A stretch of DNA of 64,000 nt from Agromyces atrinae. Its GTDB lineage: Bacteria; Actinomycetota; Actinomycetes; Actinomycetales; Microbacteriaceae. Below, piece after piece: positions 1-9,568 of this stretch. Location: NCBI RefSeq assembly GCF_013407835.1, contig NZ_JACCBI010000001.1:1426001-1490000 (forward strand), read 5' to 3'. Under the pieces are notes generated by a model. The model ran no database searches and was not told where the DNA came from. It saw only the letters and a program-made list of their open reading frames with translations. Within the stretch, counting starts at the first letter, position 1. Every line of letters starts with the position of its first letter. A program made the position numbers and the translations under genes.

Positions 1-469
1 CGACTCCGGCGGCGACGACGGTCTCGTAGAGCTCCTGCGTGCGCTGCGGTGAGAGCGCGCCGGCGACGGTGACACCGGCGGCGCGGATCTCGGCGAGACG
101 CGCGGAGACGAGCTCGGGCTTGATCGGCTCGGAGTAGATCTGCTGCATCCGCGCCGTCGCGGCATCGGGGTGCAGGCCGCGGATCTCGGCGAGCAGGGGC
201 TCAGGGTCGTCGTAGCGGGTCCAGAGGCCCTCGAGGTCGAGCACGCCGAGGCCGCCGAGCTGACCCATCATGATCGCCGTGCGCGGCGAGACGACCGAGT
301 CCATCGGGGCGGCGAGGAACGGGATGTCGAACTGGTAGGCGTCGATCGACCACGAGACCGACACGTCTTCGGGGTCTCTCGTGCGACGACTCGGAACGAT
401 CGCGATGTCGTCGAAGGCATATACGCGACGGCCCCGCTTGGAGCGTCCGATCTCGATTTCCTGACTCAC
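1..469 (-). CDS. GuaB3-family IMP dehydrogenase-related protein (partial)
   Basis: The reading frame enters from the left edge, so only the first 156 residues are visible. It opens MSQEIEIGRSKRGRRVYAFD and continues with the TIM-barrel motif FLAAPMDSVVSP, typical of the actinobacterial GuaB3 group of IMP dehydrogenase/GMP reductase-like proteins. This group resembles GuaB but lacks a demonstrated IMPDH activity, so the exact reaction is uncertain. No CBS domain interrupts the visible part. The GTG at 469 is the only possible start because an in-frame TAG lies just upstream. A TAGGCT box ends 6 nt before it, suggesting a leaderless mRNA. It follows guaB on the same strand with an 83-nt gap. 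Confidence 0.85.
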   Translation of the reverse strand, partial: MSQEIEIGRSKRGRRVYAFDDIAIVPSRRTRDPEDVSVSWSIDAYQFDIPFLAAPMDSVVSPRTAIMMGQLGGLGVLDLEGLWTRYDDPEPLLAEIRGLHPDAATARMQQIYSEPIKPELVSARLAEIRAAGVTVAGALSPQRTQELYETVVAAGV

Positions 470-552
470 CTCTCCAGCCTACCGGGCGCCCCAACGCGAA
501 TCGCCGCCCGTCCGCGGAAGCGGAGGAACGGCGATCGATGCGGAAGCGGAGC

Positions 553-2064
<1,512 letters not shown>

Positions 2065-2109
2065 TCATCCACGCTTCTCGGGCCGGCCGCCTCACTTCGC
2101 GCTGTGATC

Positions 2110-2115
2110 ATCTTA
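2110..2115 (-). promoter_or_regulatory. Candidate guaB -10 box
   Basis: Read on the minus strand, TAAGAT fits the TANNNT pattern of the major actinobacterial sigma factor and lies 54 nt before the guaB ATG. No good -35 hexamer is found 17 nt upstream, so this is a moderate call. It partly overlaps a perfect 10-bp palindrome (AAACGCGTTT, 2115-2124) in the guaB/livH divergent region. Confidence 0.4.
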
Positions 2116-2122
2116 AACGCGT

Positions 2123-2165
2123 TTGCCTTCGTGGCATTCCCCGAATAACAATCAAGGGTTGATTG
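2123..2165 (+). promoter_or_regulatory. Candidate livH promoter with palindromic operator
   Basis: TTGCCT (2123-2128), a 17-nt spacer and TAACAA (2146-2151) form a possible promoter reading towards livH. Overlapping the -10 is the inverted repeat CAATCAA-GGG-TTGATTG (2149-2165), placed where a repressor would block RNA polymerase. The regulator is unknown. The remaining 110 nt up to the livH start hold no other clear signal. Confidence 0.35.
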
Positions 2166-2275
2166 CACGGATCACGAAATACGTGGGACATAATCAGCAC
2201 GTACTGTCGACACCGCCGTCGACAGGTCCACACCGGACTCGCGGCCACCAGCTGCCGGTTCTCTTGGGAGGTTCA

Positions 2276-3607
2276 GTGAAACCCGCTCACTCGGTCGCGA
2301 GACCATCGCCCGGAAGGTGGGTACTCGTCTTCCTCGGATTCGTCCTCGCCGCCCTCACCCTGTCCGGCATCGCAGCGTCCCCTGCGATGGCGGACACGGT
2401 GCGGGCGGAGGGATCGGATACCGCAGAGGAATACGAGTTCACCCTTCGCGGAAATGTCCAATTCGACGGAGAGCCTCTGGAGGGCGTGGCCATCACGCTC
2501 GAAGGAAACGGCTTCGAAGCCGAGACCGAGACGGATGCCGACGGTCGTTGGTCCATCGGAGTGCCGGAGAAGGCGACCTACACGGTCACCCTCGATGAGG
2601 ACACGCTCCCCGATGGCGTCGTCGTCTCGGAAGGCAGTGCGACCCGCGACGCCGAGTTCGGACTGACGAAGAACGCGTCGGTGAACTTCTTCCTCGGCGA
2701 GGGCGTCCGCACGACGGTCAGCTTCTTCGACCAGTTCGTGCAGCGCGCGATCAACGGATTGAACTTCGGTCTCCTCCTCGCACTCGCCGCGATCGGGCTC
2801 TCGCTCATCTTCGGAACGACGGGCCTCTCCAACTTCGCCCACGCGGAGATGGTGACGTTCGGCGCACTCATGGTGCTGACGTTCGGAGTGAACTTCGCCT
2901 GGCCGCTGTGGGCGGCGATCGGAATCGCGCTGCTCTTGAGCGCGGCCCTCGGTTGGGGCCTCGATGCGGTCATCTGGAAGCCGCTGCGGAAACGCGGCGT
3001 CGGCCTCGTGCAGTTGATGATCGTGAGCATCGGTCTCTCGCTCGCGATGCGCTACACGTACCAGTTCTTCTACGGCGGATCGACGAGCCAGCTCCCCGGA
3101 GCGACGCTCCCGGCCGACATCCGTTTCGGCGCCGTGGCGCTGTCGTGGATCGACATCGCGAGCATGGGCGTCAGTGTCGTCGTGCTCATGGCCGTCGGCT
3201 ACTTCCTGCTGCGGACGAGGATCGGTAAGGCCACCCGCGCGGTGTCCGACAACCCGAGCCTGGCCGCGGCCAGTGGTATCGACGTCGACCGCGTCATCCG
3301 TATCGTCTGGGTTCTCGGCGCCGTCCTCGCGGGCCTCGCCGGCATCCTCTGGGCCTACTTCCGCCCCGGCGTGAGCTGGGACATGGGCTTCCAGATCCTG
3401 CTCCTCATCTTCGCCGCCGTGACCCTCGGCGGACTCGGGACGGCGTTCGGCGCCCTCGTGGGTTCGATCATCGTGGGTCTCTTCGTCGAGTTGTCGACGC
3501 TCTGGCTGCCGAGCGACATGAAGTATGTCGGTGCGCTCGTCATCCTCATCCTCGTACTGCTGTTCCGACCACAGGGCATCCTGGGTCGCCGAGAGAGAAT
3601 CGGATAG
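2276..3607 (+). CDS. livH: LivH-type ABC transporter permease with secreted N-terminal domain
   Basis: Membrane permease of a branched-chain amino acid (HAAT) family importer. The permease body, about residues 150-443, is a typical LivH with hydrophobic helices and the conserved stretch GLSNFAHAEMVTFGA. Unusually it is preceded by a signal-peptide-like segment (hydrophobic 15-34, AMA cleavage motif ending at residue 39). A roughly 80-residue carboxypeptidase-regulatory or transthyretin-like domain follows (52-135, with TLRGNVQFDGEPLEGVAITL), predicted outside the cell. The GTG at 2276 was chosen because GGGAGG sits 5 nt upstream and the signal peptide begins there; an in-frame ATG at 2123 lacks such support. 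First gene of livHMGF. Function of the extra domain is unknown. Confidence 0.9.
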   Translation: MKPAHSVARPSPGRWVLVFLGFVLAALTLSGIAASPAMADTVRAEGSDTAEEYEFTLRGNVQFDGEPLEGVAITLEGNGFEAETETDADGRWSIGVPEKATYTVTLDEDTLPDGVVVSEGSATRDAEFGLTKNASVNFFLGEGVRTTVSFFDQFVQRAINGLNFGLLLALAAIGLSLIFGTTGLSNFAHAEMVTFGALMVLTFGVNFAWPLWAAIGIALLLSAALGWGLDAVIWKPLRKRGVGLVQLMIVSIGLSLAMRYTYQFFYGGSTSQLPGATLPADIRFGAVALSWIDIASMGVSVVVLMAVGYFLLRTRIGKATRAVSDNPSLAAASGIDVDRVIRIVWVLGAVLAGLAGILWAYFRPGVSWDMGFQILLLIFAAVTLGGLGTAFGALVGSIIVGLFVELSTLWLPSDMKYVGALVILILVLLFRPQGILGRRERIG

Positions 3608-3619
3608 GGGGCGAACGCC

Positions 3620-4603
3620 ATGATCGACTGGGGAGCAATCTTCGGAAACGCGGCCGTCGAGCTGATCAGCCCGACCACCGCCGCCTACGCACTCGCCGCC
3701 CTCGGCCTTGCGATCCACTTCGGCTACACGGGCCTCCTGAACTTCGGCCAGGCCGGGTTCATGCTGCTCGGTGCATATGGGTACGCCATCCCGGCGCTCA
3801 AGCTCGGCTGGCCCGTCTGGGCGTGCATCCTCGTCGCCCTGTCGGCGTCGGTGATCTTCGCGCTCATCCTGGGTATACCCACACTCCGACTGAGAGCCGA
3901 CTATCTCGCAATCGTCACGATCGCGGCGGCCGAGGTGTTGAGGCTCATCTTCACCACCAACACCTTCGCGCCGGTCACCGGCTCGGCGAACGGCCTCTCG
4001 GAGTACCAGACGGGCATCCTCGCCTTCAACCCGTTCCCACCCGGGCGCTACGGGTTCGGGCCGTGGGTCTTCGACAATCGCGTCTGGTTCTTCCTCGTGA
4101 TCGCCTGGGTCCTCGTGATCATCTTCGCGATCTTCACGTGGCTCCTGATGCGCAGCCCCTGGGGCCGTGTCCTCAAGGGAATCCGAGAGGACGAGGACGC
4201 CGTGCGTTCGCTCGGCAAGAACGTCTACGCCTACAAGATGCAGAGCCTCATCCTCGGTGGAGTCTTCGGAACCGTCGCCGGAATGCTCTTCGTCCTACCG
4301 CGAGCCGTGGTGCCGTCGTACTTCCAGCCCTCGCTCACGTTCTTCATCTACGCGATCCTTCTTCTGGGTGGCGCGGCGACGATCCTCGGCCCGATCCTCG
4401 GCTCGATCGTCTTCTGGGTGCTCCTCTCCTTCTTCTCGGGCTTCATCGCCCGAGCGGTCGAGGCGGGATGGCTCCCCTTCATGACCCAGGTCCAGGCCGG
4501 TCAGCTCCGCTTCATCCTCGTCGGCTTGGCGATCATGTTGATAGTTGTCTTCATGCCACAGGGTCTCCTCGGAAACAAGAAGGAGCTGGCTTTTGTCAAG
4601 TAA
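3620..4603 (+). CDS. livM: LivM-type ABC transporter permease
   Basis: Second membrane subunit of the amino acid importer, 327 residues and highly hydrophobic. The motif IHFGYTGLLNFGQAGFM near the N-terminus is characteristic of LivM. The loop GVLKGIREDEDAVRSLGKN-like region (residues about 185-205) is the coupling helix that contacts the ATPases. The ATG at 3620 follows livH by 12 nt and has an AGGGGGCG ribosome-binding site. Its 3' end overlaps livG by 11 nt, supporting translational coupling. Confidence 0.94.
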   Translation: MIDWGAIFGNAAVELISPTTAAYALAALGLAIHFGYTGLLNFGQAGFMLLGAYGYAIPALKLGWPVWACILVALSASVIFALILGIPTLRLRADYLAIVTIAAAEVLRLIFTTNTFAPVTGSANGLSEYQTGILAFNPFPPGRYGFGPWVFDNRVWFFLVIAWVLVIIFAIFTWLLMRSPWGRVLKGIREDEDAVRSLGKNVYAYKMQSLILGGVFGTVAGMLFVLPRAVVPSYFQPSLTFFIYAILLLGGAATILGPILGSIVFWVLLSFFSGFIARAVEAGWLPFMTQVQAGQLRFILVGLAIMLIVVFMPQGLLGNKKELAFVK

Positions 4604-5507
4604 CGCCGTTCCCAGCATCAAGCCCGTCAAGACGACCGGACTGCACATCGGAGAAGCAGCTCCGGGTGTCAAGAAGGTCGATCCGATCCTCATCGCCGAC
4701 AGCGTGAAGCGCACGTTCGGCGGCCTCACCGCCGTCGACGTCGCCCACGTCGAGATCCCGAGGAACGCCATCACGGCCCTCATCGGCCCGAACGGCGCCG
4801 GCAAGACGACCTTCTTCAACCTGTTGACGGGCTTCGACCGCCCCGACACGGGAACGTGGGAGTTCGACGGCAAGCCGCTCGCCCGTGTCGCCGCCTACCG
4901 GGTGGCGCGCATGGGGCTCATCCGCACCTTCCAGCTGACGAAGTCGCTCGGGCTCCTCTCGGTGCTCGACAACATGAAGCTCGGCGCGAAGGATCAGCGC
5001 GGCGAGCACATGTTCCGCGGACTCATCCCGGCGATCTGGCGGAAGCAAGAGGCGGAGATCGAGGCGAAGGCCCTCGACCTCCTCGCCCGCTTCAAGCTCG
5101 ATGCGAAGAAGGATGACTACGCCGCGGGTCTCTCGGGCGGCCAGCGCAAGCTCCTCGAGATGGCGCGGGCGCTCATGAGCGACCCGCAGCTCGTCATGCT
5201 CGATGAGCCGATGGCCGGCGTGAACCCCGCACTCACGCAGTCGCTCCTCGACCACATCCTGAACCTCAAGGCCGAAGGGATGACGGTGCTCTTCGTCGAG
5301 CACGACATGCACATGGTCCGGCACATCGCCGACTGGGTCATCGTCATGGCCGAGGGCCGCGTCGTCGCCGAGGGAGACCCGTACACCGTCATGGAGAACC
5401 CGGCCGTGATCGACGCCTACCTCGGCGCCCACCACGACTCCGACCTGGGATCGACCGACACCGAGCACGTCGAGGCCGTGAAGGAGCTCATCGATGACGA
5501 ACAGTAG
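4593..5507 (+). CDS. livG: LivG-type ABC transporter ATPase
   Basis: Cytoplasmic ATPase that powers the LivHM permease. It has Walker A GPNGAGKTT, signature LSGGQRK, Walker B LVMLDEP and an H-loop VEHD. The start is assigned to TTG at 4593: AAGGAG lies 7 nt upstream and the frame begins SSNAVPS after it. The more upstream ATG at 4545 would lie deep inside livM. The protein carries a roughly 30-residue N-terminal leader before the nucleotide-binding fold and an acidic C-terminal tail. It overlaps livF by 14 nt. Confidence 0.93.
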   Translation: MSSNAVPSIKPVKTTGLHIGEAAPGVKKVDPILIADSVKRTFGGLTAVDVAHVEIPRNAITALIGPNGAGKTTFFNLLTGFDRPDTGTWEFDGKPLARVAAYRVARMGLIRTFQLTKSLGLLSVLDNMKLGAKDQRGEHMFRGLIPAIWRKQEAEIEAKALDLLARFKLDAKKDDYAAGLSGGQRKLLEMARALMSDPQLVMLDEPMAGVNPALTQSLLDHILNLKAEGMTVLFVEHDMHMVRHIADWVIVMAEGRVVAEGDPYTVMENPAVIDAYLGAHHDSDLGSTDTEHVEAVKELIDDEQ

Positions 5508-6270
5508 TCCTGCTCCCGCCGCGGGCGGAGCCGCAGCCCCCGTCGCCGAACTCGTCGTCGACGTGCGGAACGTGACCGCCGGGTACCTGCCCGGCGTGAA
5601 CATCCTGAACGGATGCTCGTTGACGGCCGCCCCCGGCGAACTCATCGGCATCATCGGCCCGAACGGCGCCGGAAAGTCGACGCTCCTCAAGTCGATCTTC
5701 GGACTCGTCAAGGTGCGCGACGGCGGCATCTACCTCCAGGGCGAGGAGATCACGAACCTCAAGGCGAACAAGCTCGTCTCGAAGGGCGTGGGCTTCGTGC
5801 CCCAGACGAACAACGTGTTCCCGACGCTCACCATCCAGGAGAACCTGGAGATGGGCATGTTCCAGAAGCCCAAGGGCTTGAAGGAGCGGCTCGAGTTCGT
5901 CACCGAGATCTTCCCCGAGCTCGGCAAGCGCCTCGGCCAGCGAGCGGGTTCGCTCTCGGGCGGTGAACGCCAGATGGTCGCGATGTCACGCGCGCTCATG
6001 ATGGGCCCTCACGTGCTCCTGCTCGACGAGCCGAGCGCCGGCCTCTCCCCCGTGCGTCAGGACGAAGCGTTCCTGCGCGTCAAGGAGATCAACAAGGCCG
6101 GTGTCACGACGATCATGGTCGAGCAGAACGCACGCCGCTGCCTGCAGATCTGTGACCGCGGATACGTGCTCGACCAGGGCCGTGACGCCTACACGGGCAC
6201 GGGCCGTGAGCTGCTGAACGACCCCAAGGTCATCGGTCTGTACCTCGGCACGCTCGGTCAGGACGAGTAG
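5494..6270 (+). CDS. livF: LivF-type ABC transporter ATPase
   Basis: Second ATPase of the importer, 258 residues. Walker A is GPNGAGKST, the signature LSGGERQ, Walker B VLLLDEPSAGLSP and the H-loop region VEQNARR, a combination typical of LivF. The ATG at 5494 has AAGGAG 7 nt upstream inside livG. It is the last gene of livHMGF and is followed 20 nt later by a strong intrinsic terminator. No receptor gene is in the operon; the likely one lies opposite at 6540-7850. Confidence 0.94.
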   Translation: MTNSSPAPAAGGAAAPVAELVVDVRNVTAGYLPGVNILNGCSLTAAPGELIGIIGPNGAGKSTLLKSIFGLVKVRDGGIYLQGEEITNLKANKLVSKGVGFVPQTNNVFPTLTIQENLEMGMFQKPKGLKERLEFVTEIFPELGKRLGQRAGSLSGGERQMVAMSRALMMGPHVLLLDEPSAGLSPVRQDEAFLRVKEINKAGVTTIMVEQNARRCLQICDRGYVLDQGRDAYTGTGRELLNDPKVIGLYLGTLGQDE

Positions 6271-6290
6271 ACCGTACACGCTGCACGACA

Positions 6291-6327
6291 GAGGGGGATG
6301 CCGCCGGCATCCCCCTCTTCTCTTTCC
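6291..6327 (+). terminator. Intrinsic terminator of livHMGF
   Basis: A perfect 12-bp stem (6291-6302 with 6306-6317) with a 3-nt loop is followed by the T-rich run TTCTCTTTCC. It lies 20 nt after the livF stop codon. Confidence 0.85.
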
Positions 6328-6353
6328 CCTCGACACCCCACCCCACCCCCACA

Positions 6354-6414
6354 GTCTCGGCGTCACGACACGCCGGCTACGAGCCCGATGACCAGCGTGT
6401 CGTGACGCCGAGAC
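6354..6414. repeat. 20-bp perfect inverted repeat with 21-nt spacer
   Basis: The arm GTCTCGGCGTCACGACACGC (6354-6373) is repeated exactly in inverted orientation at 6395-6414. It lies between two convergent transcription units, after the livF terminator and before the terminator of the receptor gene. There is no T-run, so it is not a simple terminator. It may be a copy of a dispersed extragenic palindrome or a protein-binding site. The flanking sequence 6415-6480 shows nothing else. Confidence 0.8.
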
Positions 6415-6483
6415 GGGGAAGGTCGTAGGGGCTGCGGAGACGGGCGAGCGGCGCACGCGAGGCGCAGCGGGGGCGGGCACAGA

Positions 6484-6515
6484 AGAAGGGCCCCGGCCGA
6501 AGCCGGGGCCCTTCT
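6484..6515 (-). terminator. Intrinsic terminator of the receptor lipoprotein gene
   Basis: A perfect 14-bp stem (6484-6497 with 6502-6515) closes, on the minus strand, on the very stable TTCG tetraloop and is followed by TCTGT. It starts 24 nt after the stop codon of the gene at 6540-7850. Confidence 0.85.
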
Positions 6516-6539
6516 CAGTCACTCAGTGAGGGTTGATGA

Positions 6540-7850
6540 TCAACCGTCACCGATGCGGCTGTAGGTGTTGTCGGCGTTGAACTCGAAGATGCCGATCGTC
6601 GCCTCGGTCGGGTCACCGTTCGAGTCGAACGTGATCGGGCCGGAGGCTCCGTCGTAGTCGATCTGCTTGCCCTCGGCGAGGAGCTTCACACCATCGGCGT
6701 ACGTCGTGACCTTCTCGCCGTCGCCCGAGCCGCCCGAGACCTGCTGGAGGTACTTGGCGATCTCGGTCGCGTCGGTGCTGTTGGCCGCGTAAGCCGCGAG
6801 CGCGATGAGCACGACGGCGTCGTACGACTCGGCTGCGTAGCTGTAGTCGGTCAGGTCGGGGTCGACGCCGAGGAGGCGGTCGGTGAAGTCACCGAGGCTT
6901 CCCGTGTCGAGACCGGGCAGCGTGCCCTTCGAGCCCTCGATGAGGTTCGGAGCGAAGTCGGCGCTGTAGTCGGCGAGGTTGCCGTCAACGTAGTACAGCT
7001 TGTCGCCGGGGAAGCCGGAACCGACGAGTGCGGGCGTGATGACCTTGGCCTGGTCGAACGTGATCAGAGCGATCGCGTCGGGGTTGGCCGCCGTGACCTC
7101 GGAGATCTGCGCGTCGAAGCTCGAGTCACCCTCGTTGAAGAGCGATTCGGCGACGACCTCGCCACCGGCCGCCTCGAAGGCGTCCTTGGTGAACTGGGCG
7201 AGACCGGTTCCGTAAGCGTCGTTCAGCACGATGAGGCCGAGCGTCTGGTTGCCGTCGTCGGCGATCAGGTTGCCGAGCACCTCGCCCTGCAGGACGTCGG
7301 ACGGAGCCGTGCGCCAGTACAGGCCGTTGTCGTTGTAGGTCGTGAAGTCGGCCGAGGTGTTGGCGGGCGAGAACTGGATGACGTTCGCGGCGACGATCTG
7401 GTCGATGACCGTCTTCGAAACACCCGACGACGCTGCACCGATGATGGCCGAGACGTCCTGCGAGAGGAGGTCGGTGACCGAGACGGTCGCGGTGTCGGTC
7501 GTGGTGTCACCCGAGTCGCGGAAGACGACCTCGACGTTGACCCCTGCGGCTGCCTCGTTGACCTCGTCGACACCGAGCTGGACGCCGGCTTCCTCGGGCG
7601 GGCCGAGGAACGCGAGAGCGCCACTCTGCGGGAGGATCGTGCCGATCTTGAGGTCGAGCGCGCGCTCTCCCTCGGCGATGGGAAGGGCTTCCGACGCGTC
7701 GGCTGTGGCCTCGGCGGTCTCGGAGGGGGTCGTGGCTGTGCCACCCGTGCTGCACGCGGTCAGGAGGAGGGCACTAGCACCCGCGAGGGCGATACCCGTC
7801 CAGACTGCACGTGACGAGCGGGAGGCCGTAGCCCGTGCGAATACGCTCAT
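6540..7850 (-). CDS. Branched-chain amino acid-type ABC transporter substrate-binding lipoprotein
   Basis: Likely membrane-anchored receptor for the neighbouring livHMGF importer. A signal peptide ends in the lipobox LLLTAC with lipidated Cys33, followed by a Thr/Ala/Glu-rich linker and a Peripla_BP_6 (LivJ-like) fold from about residue 65 to 420 (IGTILPQSGALAFLGP at its start). 436 residues, normal length for Gram-positive relatives. It is monocistronic and convergent with livHMGF, so receptor and permease are separately expressed. Substrate cannot be read from sequence; branched-chain amino acids are the family default, but amides or urea are possible. Confidence 0.9.
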   Translation of the reverse strand: MSVFARATASRSSRAVWTGIALAGASALLLTACSTGGTATTPSETAEATADASEALPIAEGERALDLKIGTILPQSGALAFLGPPEEAGVQLGVDEVNEAAAGVNVEVVFRDSGDTTTDTATVSVTDLLSQDVSAIIGAASSGVSKTVIDQIVAANVIQFSPANTSADFTTYNDNGLYWRTAPSDVLQGEVLGNLIADDGNQTLGLIVLNDAYGTGLAQFTKDAFEAAGGEVVAESLFNEGDSSFDAQISEVTAANPDAIALITFDQAKVITPALVGSGFPGDKLYYVDGNLADYSADFAPNLIEGSKGTLPGLDTGSLGDFTDRLLGVDPDLTDYSYAAESYDAVVLIALAAYAANSTDATEIAKYLQQVSGGSGDGEKVTTYADGVKLLAEGKQIDYDGASGPITFDSNGDPTEATIGIFEFNADNTYSRIGDG

Positions 7851-7908
7851 GGTGCTCCTTGGGACTCAGAAATGCATCATCAAGCGCCGTGACCGACGCC
7901 GTTGTTTG

Positions 7909-7962
7909 ACAGTAAGGCCGCGTATTACGCGAAACAAGTCAGTGCGGTAACAACCATGTAAC
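7909..7962 (-). promoter_or_regulatory. Promoter and candidate regulator sites of the receptor gene
   Basis: On the minus strand TTGTTT (7932-7937), a 17-nt spacer and TACTGT (7909-7914) form a plausible promoter, giving a leader of about 50 nt. The spacer contains the palindrome CGCGTA-T-TACGCG (7919-7931). Just upstream of the -35 are two GTTAC words in direct repeat one helical turn apart (7947-7951 and 7958-7962), which resemble half-sites of the nitrogen regulator GlnR. The GlnR link is inference. Confidence 0.45.
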
Positions 7963-8054
7963 AGCGCTTGAATCGTTATCGGGCCGTCACCGAAGAGGCC
8001 TCCACGCAGGAAAAGTGTGACGCGAGGCGCTTCGCGCGCACGATTGCGTCGTGA

Positions 8055-9047
8055 CTAGGGCGCCGGATCGACGACCTCGGCGAGCCGTGATCGGCGTGCA
8101 CCCCGCCCCGCGCGCACCGCGACGTCGACGGTCAGCACGATGAGCGCGACCCAGACGAGCGAGAAACCGATCCAGCGCTCAAGCGGCATCGGTTCGCTCA
8201 GGATGACGACTCCGACCGCGAACTGCATGATGGGCGCGAGGTACTGGATGAAGCCCATGTACACGAGCGGCAGGCGTCGTGCCGCTGCGGCGAAGAAGAG
8301 AAGAGGTACGGCCGTGACGACGCCGGCGCTCACGAGCAGGGCCGCGTGCCACGGACCGGCGGTTCCGAACGTGAGCCCCGTCGTGGATGCCAGCACGATG
8401 AGCGTCACGACCGACACCGGTGCGAGCCACGCCGTCTCGAGCGTCAGCCCCGATGCCGCGTCGACGCGGGGGCCGACGCGCTTCTTGATGAGGCCGTAGA
8501 AGCCGAACGAGAACGCGAGGATGAGGGCGATCCACGGCGGCTGGCCGTACCCGAACGAGAGGACGAGCACGGCGACGACGCTGATCCCGACCGCCACCCA
8601 CTGCGCGGGGCGCAGGCGCTCCCGCTCGACGAGGACGCCGAGGAACACCGTGACGATCGGATTGATGAAGTAGCCGAGCGAAGCCTCGACGACGTGCCCC
8701 GTGAGGGTCGCCAGCACGTAGGTCTGCCAGTTCACGAAGATGAGGAGCCCGGCGAGCCCCATGGTGAGCACGACGCGACGCGAGCGCAGAACCTCGCGGA
8801 AGGAGCGCCACCCGCCCCGCATCACCGTCAGGAGCAGGGCGCAGAAGATGAGCGAGAAGAGGATGCGCCACGCGACGATCTCGAACGGACCGCTCGGCGC
8901 AAGAGCGAGGAAGTAGAGAGGGAGCATGCCCCACAGCGCGTAGGCGCTGAAGGCGTACGCGAAGCCGGAGCCGTTCTTCGGCGAATCGCCCGGGCGCGCT
9001 GCGGCATCGCTAATCGAACGGGGTGTCGATCGATCGGGCTGCGTCAC
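8055..9047 (-). CDS. rarD: RarD/EamA-family transporter
   Basis: Inner-membrane protein of 330 residues with about ten hydrophobic helices in two EamA halves. The motifs YALWGMLPLYF near residue 40 and VEASLGYFINP are those of the RarD subfamily, named from chloramphenicol-sensitivity work; the physiological substrate is not known. The GTG at 9047 is preceded by TAGAGT and 6 nt, with no ribosome-binding site, so the message is probably leaderless. It stands alone between the groES terminator and the receptor gene. Confidence 0.88.
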   Translation of the reverse strand: MTQPDRSTPRSISDAAARPGDSPKNGSGFAYAFSAYALWGMLPLYFLALAPSGPFEIVAWRILFSLIFCALLLTVMRGGWRSFREVLRSRRVVLTMGLAGLLIFVNWQTYVLATLTGHVVEASLGYFINPIVTVFLGVLVERERLRPAQWVAVGISVVAVLVLSFGYGQPPWIALILAFSFGFYGLIKKRVGPRVDAASGLTLETAWLAPVSVVTLIVLASTTGLTFGTAGPWHAALLVSAGVVTAVPLLFFAAAARRLPLVYMGFIQYLAPIMQFAVGVVILSEPMPLERWIGFSLVWVALIVLTVDVAVRAGRGARRSRLAEVVDPAP

Positions 9048-9134
9048 CGTCCGACTCTACTGCGGCCCCGGTGCGCGAGCGACGGCGCGCCCTGCCATCC
9101 TGCGGAGCATTCCTGCCTCTGCGGCCGCGCACGA

Positions 9135-9169
9135 CGAAGGGCCCGGAGGCTCTGCCTCCGGGCCCTTCG
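9135..9169 (-). terminator. Intrinsic terminator after groES
   Basis: A perfect 16-bp GC-rich stem (9135-9150 with 9154-9169) with a 3-nt loop, starting 14 nt after the groES stop codon. It separates groES from rarD. No long T-run follows. Confidence 0.8.
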
Positions 9170-9183
9170 TACGGTGCGCGTCC

Positions 9184-9480
9184 TTAGCGGACGACGACGG
9201 CGAGGACGTCGCGCGCCGAGAGGACGAGGAAGTCCTCACCGGCGTACTTGACCTCGGTTCCGCCGTACTTCGAGTAGATCACCTTGTCGCCGACGGCGAC
9301 GTCGAGCGGCACGCGGTTACCGTTGTCATCGATGCGACCGGGTCCGACAGCGACGACCTCGCCCTCCTGGGGCTTTTCCTTCGCGGTGTCGGGGATCACG
9401 AGGCCCGAAGCGGTGGTCTGCTCTGCTTCGACCTGCTTGATGACGATGCGATCCTCGAGCGGCTTGATGGAAACCGACAC
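9184..9480 (-). CDS. groES: Co-chaperonin GroES
   Basis: 98-residue lid of the GroEL chaperonin, with the standard opening [13 protein letters not shown], the mobile loop after residue 16 and the domain II signature [14 protein letters not shown]. No groEL follows: a terminator and then rarD come next, so the chaperonin gene must be elsewhere. Two CIRCE operators and a promoter lie immediately upstream, indicating HrcA-controlled heat-shock expression. The ATG at 9480 follows GAAAGAGGTC. Confidence 0.97.
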   Translation of the reverse strand: MSVSIKPLEDRIVIKQVEAEQTTASGLVIPDTAKEKPQEGEVVAVGPGRIDDNGNRVPLDVAVGDKVIYSKYGGTEVKYAGEDFLVLSARDVLAVVVR

Positions 9481-9508
9481 GGTTGACCTCTTTCTAACTG
9501 AAGACTGG

Positions 9509-9535
9509 TTAGCAACCTCAGGGTGAGAGTGCTAA
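9509..9535 (-). promoter_or_regulatory. CIRCE operator 1 (HrcA site) of groES
   Basis: Read on the minus strand, TTAGCACTC, nine nt, then GGTTGCTAA. The left half matches the CIRCE consensus perfectly and the right half differs at two of nine positions from GAGTGCTAA. It lies just downstream of the -10 box. Confidence 0.85.
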
Positions 9536-9539
9536 ATCG

Positions 9540-9568
9540 AGTTTAGGGGTCTGCTGGCAGTCTCGCAA
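9540..9568 (-). promoter_or_regulatory. groES promoter
   Basis: On the minus strand TTGCGA (9563-9568), 17 nt, TAAACT (9540-9545). The -35 is inside CIRCE 2 and the -10 is 4 nt from CIRCE 1, so the promoter is bracketed by both operators. Confidence 0.65.
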
